Source: Streptomyces sp. ISL-100
Lineage (GTDB): Bacteria; Actinomycetota; Actinomycetes; Streptomycetales; Streptomycetaceae
Length of the DNA stretch: 64,000 bases
Assembly (NCBI RefSeq): GCF_018614615.1
Contig: NZ_JAGGOK010000010.1
Location: 1-64,000 of the forward strand
Direction: 5' to 3'
Numbering within the stretch: position 1 is the stretch's first letter; every line of letters starts with the position of its first letter. Made by a program: the position numbers and the translations under genes. Below, one piece after another: positions 63,244-64,000 of this stretch. Under the pieces are notes generated by a model. The model saw only the letters and a list, made by a program, of their open reading frames with translations, was not told the origin of the DNA and ran no database searches.

Positions 63244-63759
63244 TCAGCGGACGCGGTCGGCCGCTTCGATCAGCCGGGCCGCCTCGCCGAGCGCGGCCCT
63301 GAGCACGGCCGGGTCGGTGACCGGGCCCGTGTCGGTGGGCGGCAGCAGCCAGCCACTCCCGGTGACGGGGGGCTCGGGGACCAGGGGCGGGGCGTCCGCC
63401 CCGATGTCGCCGGCCAGGACGGCCGGGATACGCAGGCCGCGTCCGGAGGTCTGCGTACAGGCGCTGCCCGGCATGTCCCAGCCGTCGGCGGTGCCGGGGG
63501 GCACGAGAAAGCCGAGGGTCGCGCAGGAGCCGTCGTGCAGGACGGGACCGACGGCGGGCGCGGAGGCACGGCGGATAATGTCCACCGCTTCGAGACCCTG
63601 GCGCACCGGGACCGTCACCAGGTCGCACGGCTCGGCGCCAGGGATCCCCGCCACCGACGGAACGGCGCTGGATTCCTGGCTGGGCCTGTGCTTGGCCGTC
63701 GACCGTGAGCCTGACAGTGGACCTGACAGTGAGCCTGATCGTGAGCCGCTGATCTCCAT
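63244..63759 (-). CDS. Conserved hypothetical, primase/polymerase-like short protein
   Basis: A 171-residue protein from ATG 63759 with ggagg upstream; the open frame starts at 63774. It begins with a Ser/Gly/Arg low-complexity stretch (MEISGSRSGSLSGPLSGSRS), then a domain with PCDLVTVPVRQGLEAVDIIRR, LHDGSCATLGFLVPPGTADGWDMPGSACTQT and VTGSGWLLPPTD. It resembles, by pattern, short Streptomyces proteins related to the bifunctional primase/polymerase N-terminus, but I am not sure. Confidence 0.6.
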   Translation of the reverse strand: MEISGSRSGSLSGPLSGSRSTAKHRPSQESSAVPSVAGIPGAEPCDLVTVPVRQGLEAVDIIRRASAPAVGPVLHDGSCATLGFLVPPGTADGWDMPGSACTQTSGRGLRIPAVLAGDIGADAPPLVPEPPVTGSGWLLPPTDTGPVTDPAVLRAALGEAARLIEAADRVR

Positions 63760-63997
63760 GCCGGCCTCCAACAAGGGAACCCCTCCTCGCTCGAGTGGGA
63801 GCCGCGCTCCCTCTCCTCATGGTTCAACGCGCGACGCTGTCAACAGCTACGGCGCCGCGCCGCCGCAAAGGATGGCAGTTCATGGCAAATCGTGGGTGAG
63901 ATATCCCGTTTGTAGCGAAACCCCGCGTGTTCGACTCGTCACAGCCGGTACGTTTTTGCTCCGCCGGAGCACGCGAACCTTGCGGGAGGGCTTGGCC

Positions 63998-64000
63998 ATG
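63998..64000 (+). CDS. Start codon of a gene cut by the window edge
   Basis: ATG as the last three bases, with gcgggaggg about 10 bases upstream. Only the start is visible; the product is unknown. The 63760-63997 stretch before it holds no gene and should include promoters for both directions. Confidence 0.45.

Overview
The window is high-GC actinobacterial chromosome and almost certainly Streptomyces. The evidence is GC-rich codon use with GTG and TTG starts, Tat and lipoprotein exports, an AdpA gene with a TTA codon, a GH18/CBM2 chitinase, a DUF397 / XRE-DUF5753 / ATPase trio, a DmdR-type iron box and a perfect CebR operator. From memory, the stretch from about 24 to 52 kb follows the gene order around SCO2774-SCO2798 of S. 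coelicolor; this is recollection, not a search result.

Layout. 1-1.1 kb: non-coding, with a tandem nonamer, one copy (A) of a long dispersed repeat carrying a hairpin, and guanine-quadruplex motifs on both strands. 1.1-10.1 kb: GH3 hydrolase, an LppU-like lipoprotein, an S37 tripeptidyl aminopeptidase, two small exported or membrane proteins, and a fused two-half ABC exporter. 10.2-17.7 kb is accessory: a HigBA-type toxin-antitoxin pair, an SxxK serine hydrolase, a decayed NACHT NTPase fragment, a frameshifted small secreted protein followed by a three-gene ABC transporter, and a GntR regulator divergent from an RsbW-like ATPase. The ATPase is followed by a frameshifted ORF resembling the C-terminus of Cas8c/Csd1.

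17.8-23.9 kb: a TPP decarboxylase-like enzyme, an agmatinase-family ureohydrolase, a sodium:solute symporter and a PucR regulator, which fit an arginine/guanidinobutyrate pathway. 24-36.5 kb: acyl-CoA and leucine catabolism (two acyl-CoA dehydrogenases, thioesterase II, TetR repressor, methylcrotonyl-CoA carboxylase-type subunits, HMG-CoA lyase). A TnpB element is inserted after the first dehydrogenase, and three matching operator-like sites flank the TetR/DUF418/carboxylase genes. 36.6-38.6 kb: DesE/DesF-like siderophore uptake genes under an iron box, with no desABCD beside them. 38.7-46.3 kb: GH20 hexosaminidase with a DasR-like site, glmS, a universal stress protein, adpA, orn and tRNA-His.

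46.4-52.5 kb: the cellobiose system cebR / cebEFG / bglC. CebR should repress cebEFG-bglC through the palindrome at 47600 until intracellular cello-oligosaccharides release it; BglC then hydrolyses them. 52.6-54.4 kb: the ATPase / XRE / DUF397 trio. 54.4-56.1 kb: a 1.8-kb non-coding block with two inverted copies (B, C) of the dispersed repeat. 56.2-64 kb: a cupin, a CBS-pair protein, a small ferredoxin-like protein, the chitinase, a two-component system, a secreted protein, a spermidine-synthase-like protein, a hypothetical protein, and the start codon of a further gene at the right edge.

Most of the window is ordinary core chromosome. The parts that deserve attention are the repeat/hairpin family, the Cas8c-like ORF beside its operator-rich GntR/ATPase locus, the small-exoprotein/ABC locus, and the des locus lacking biosynthesis genes.
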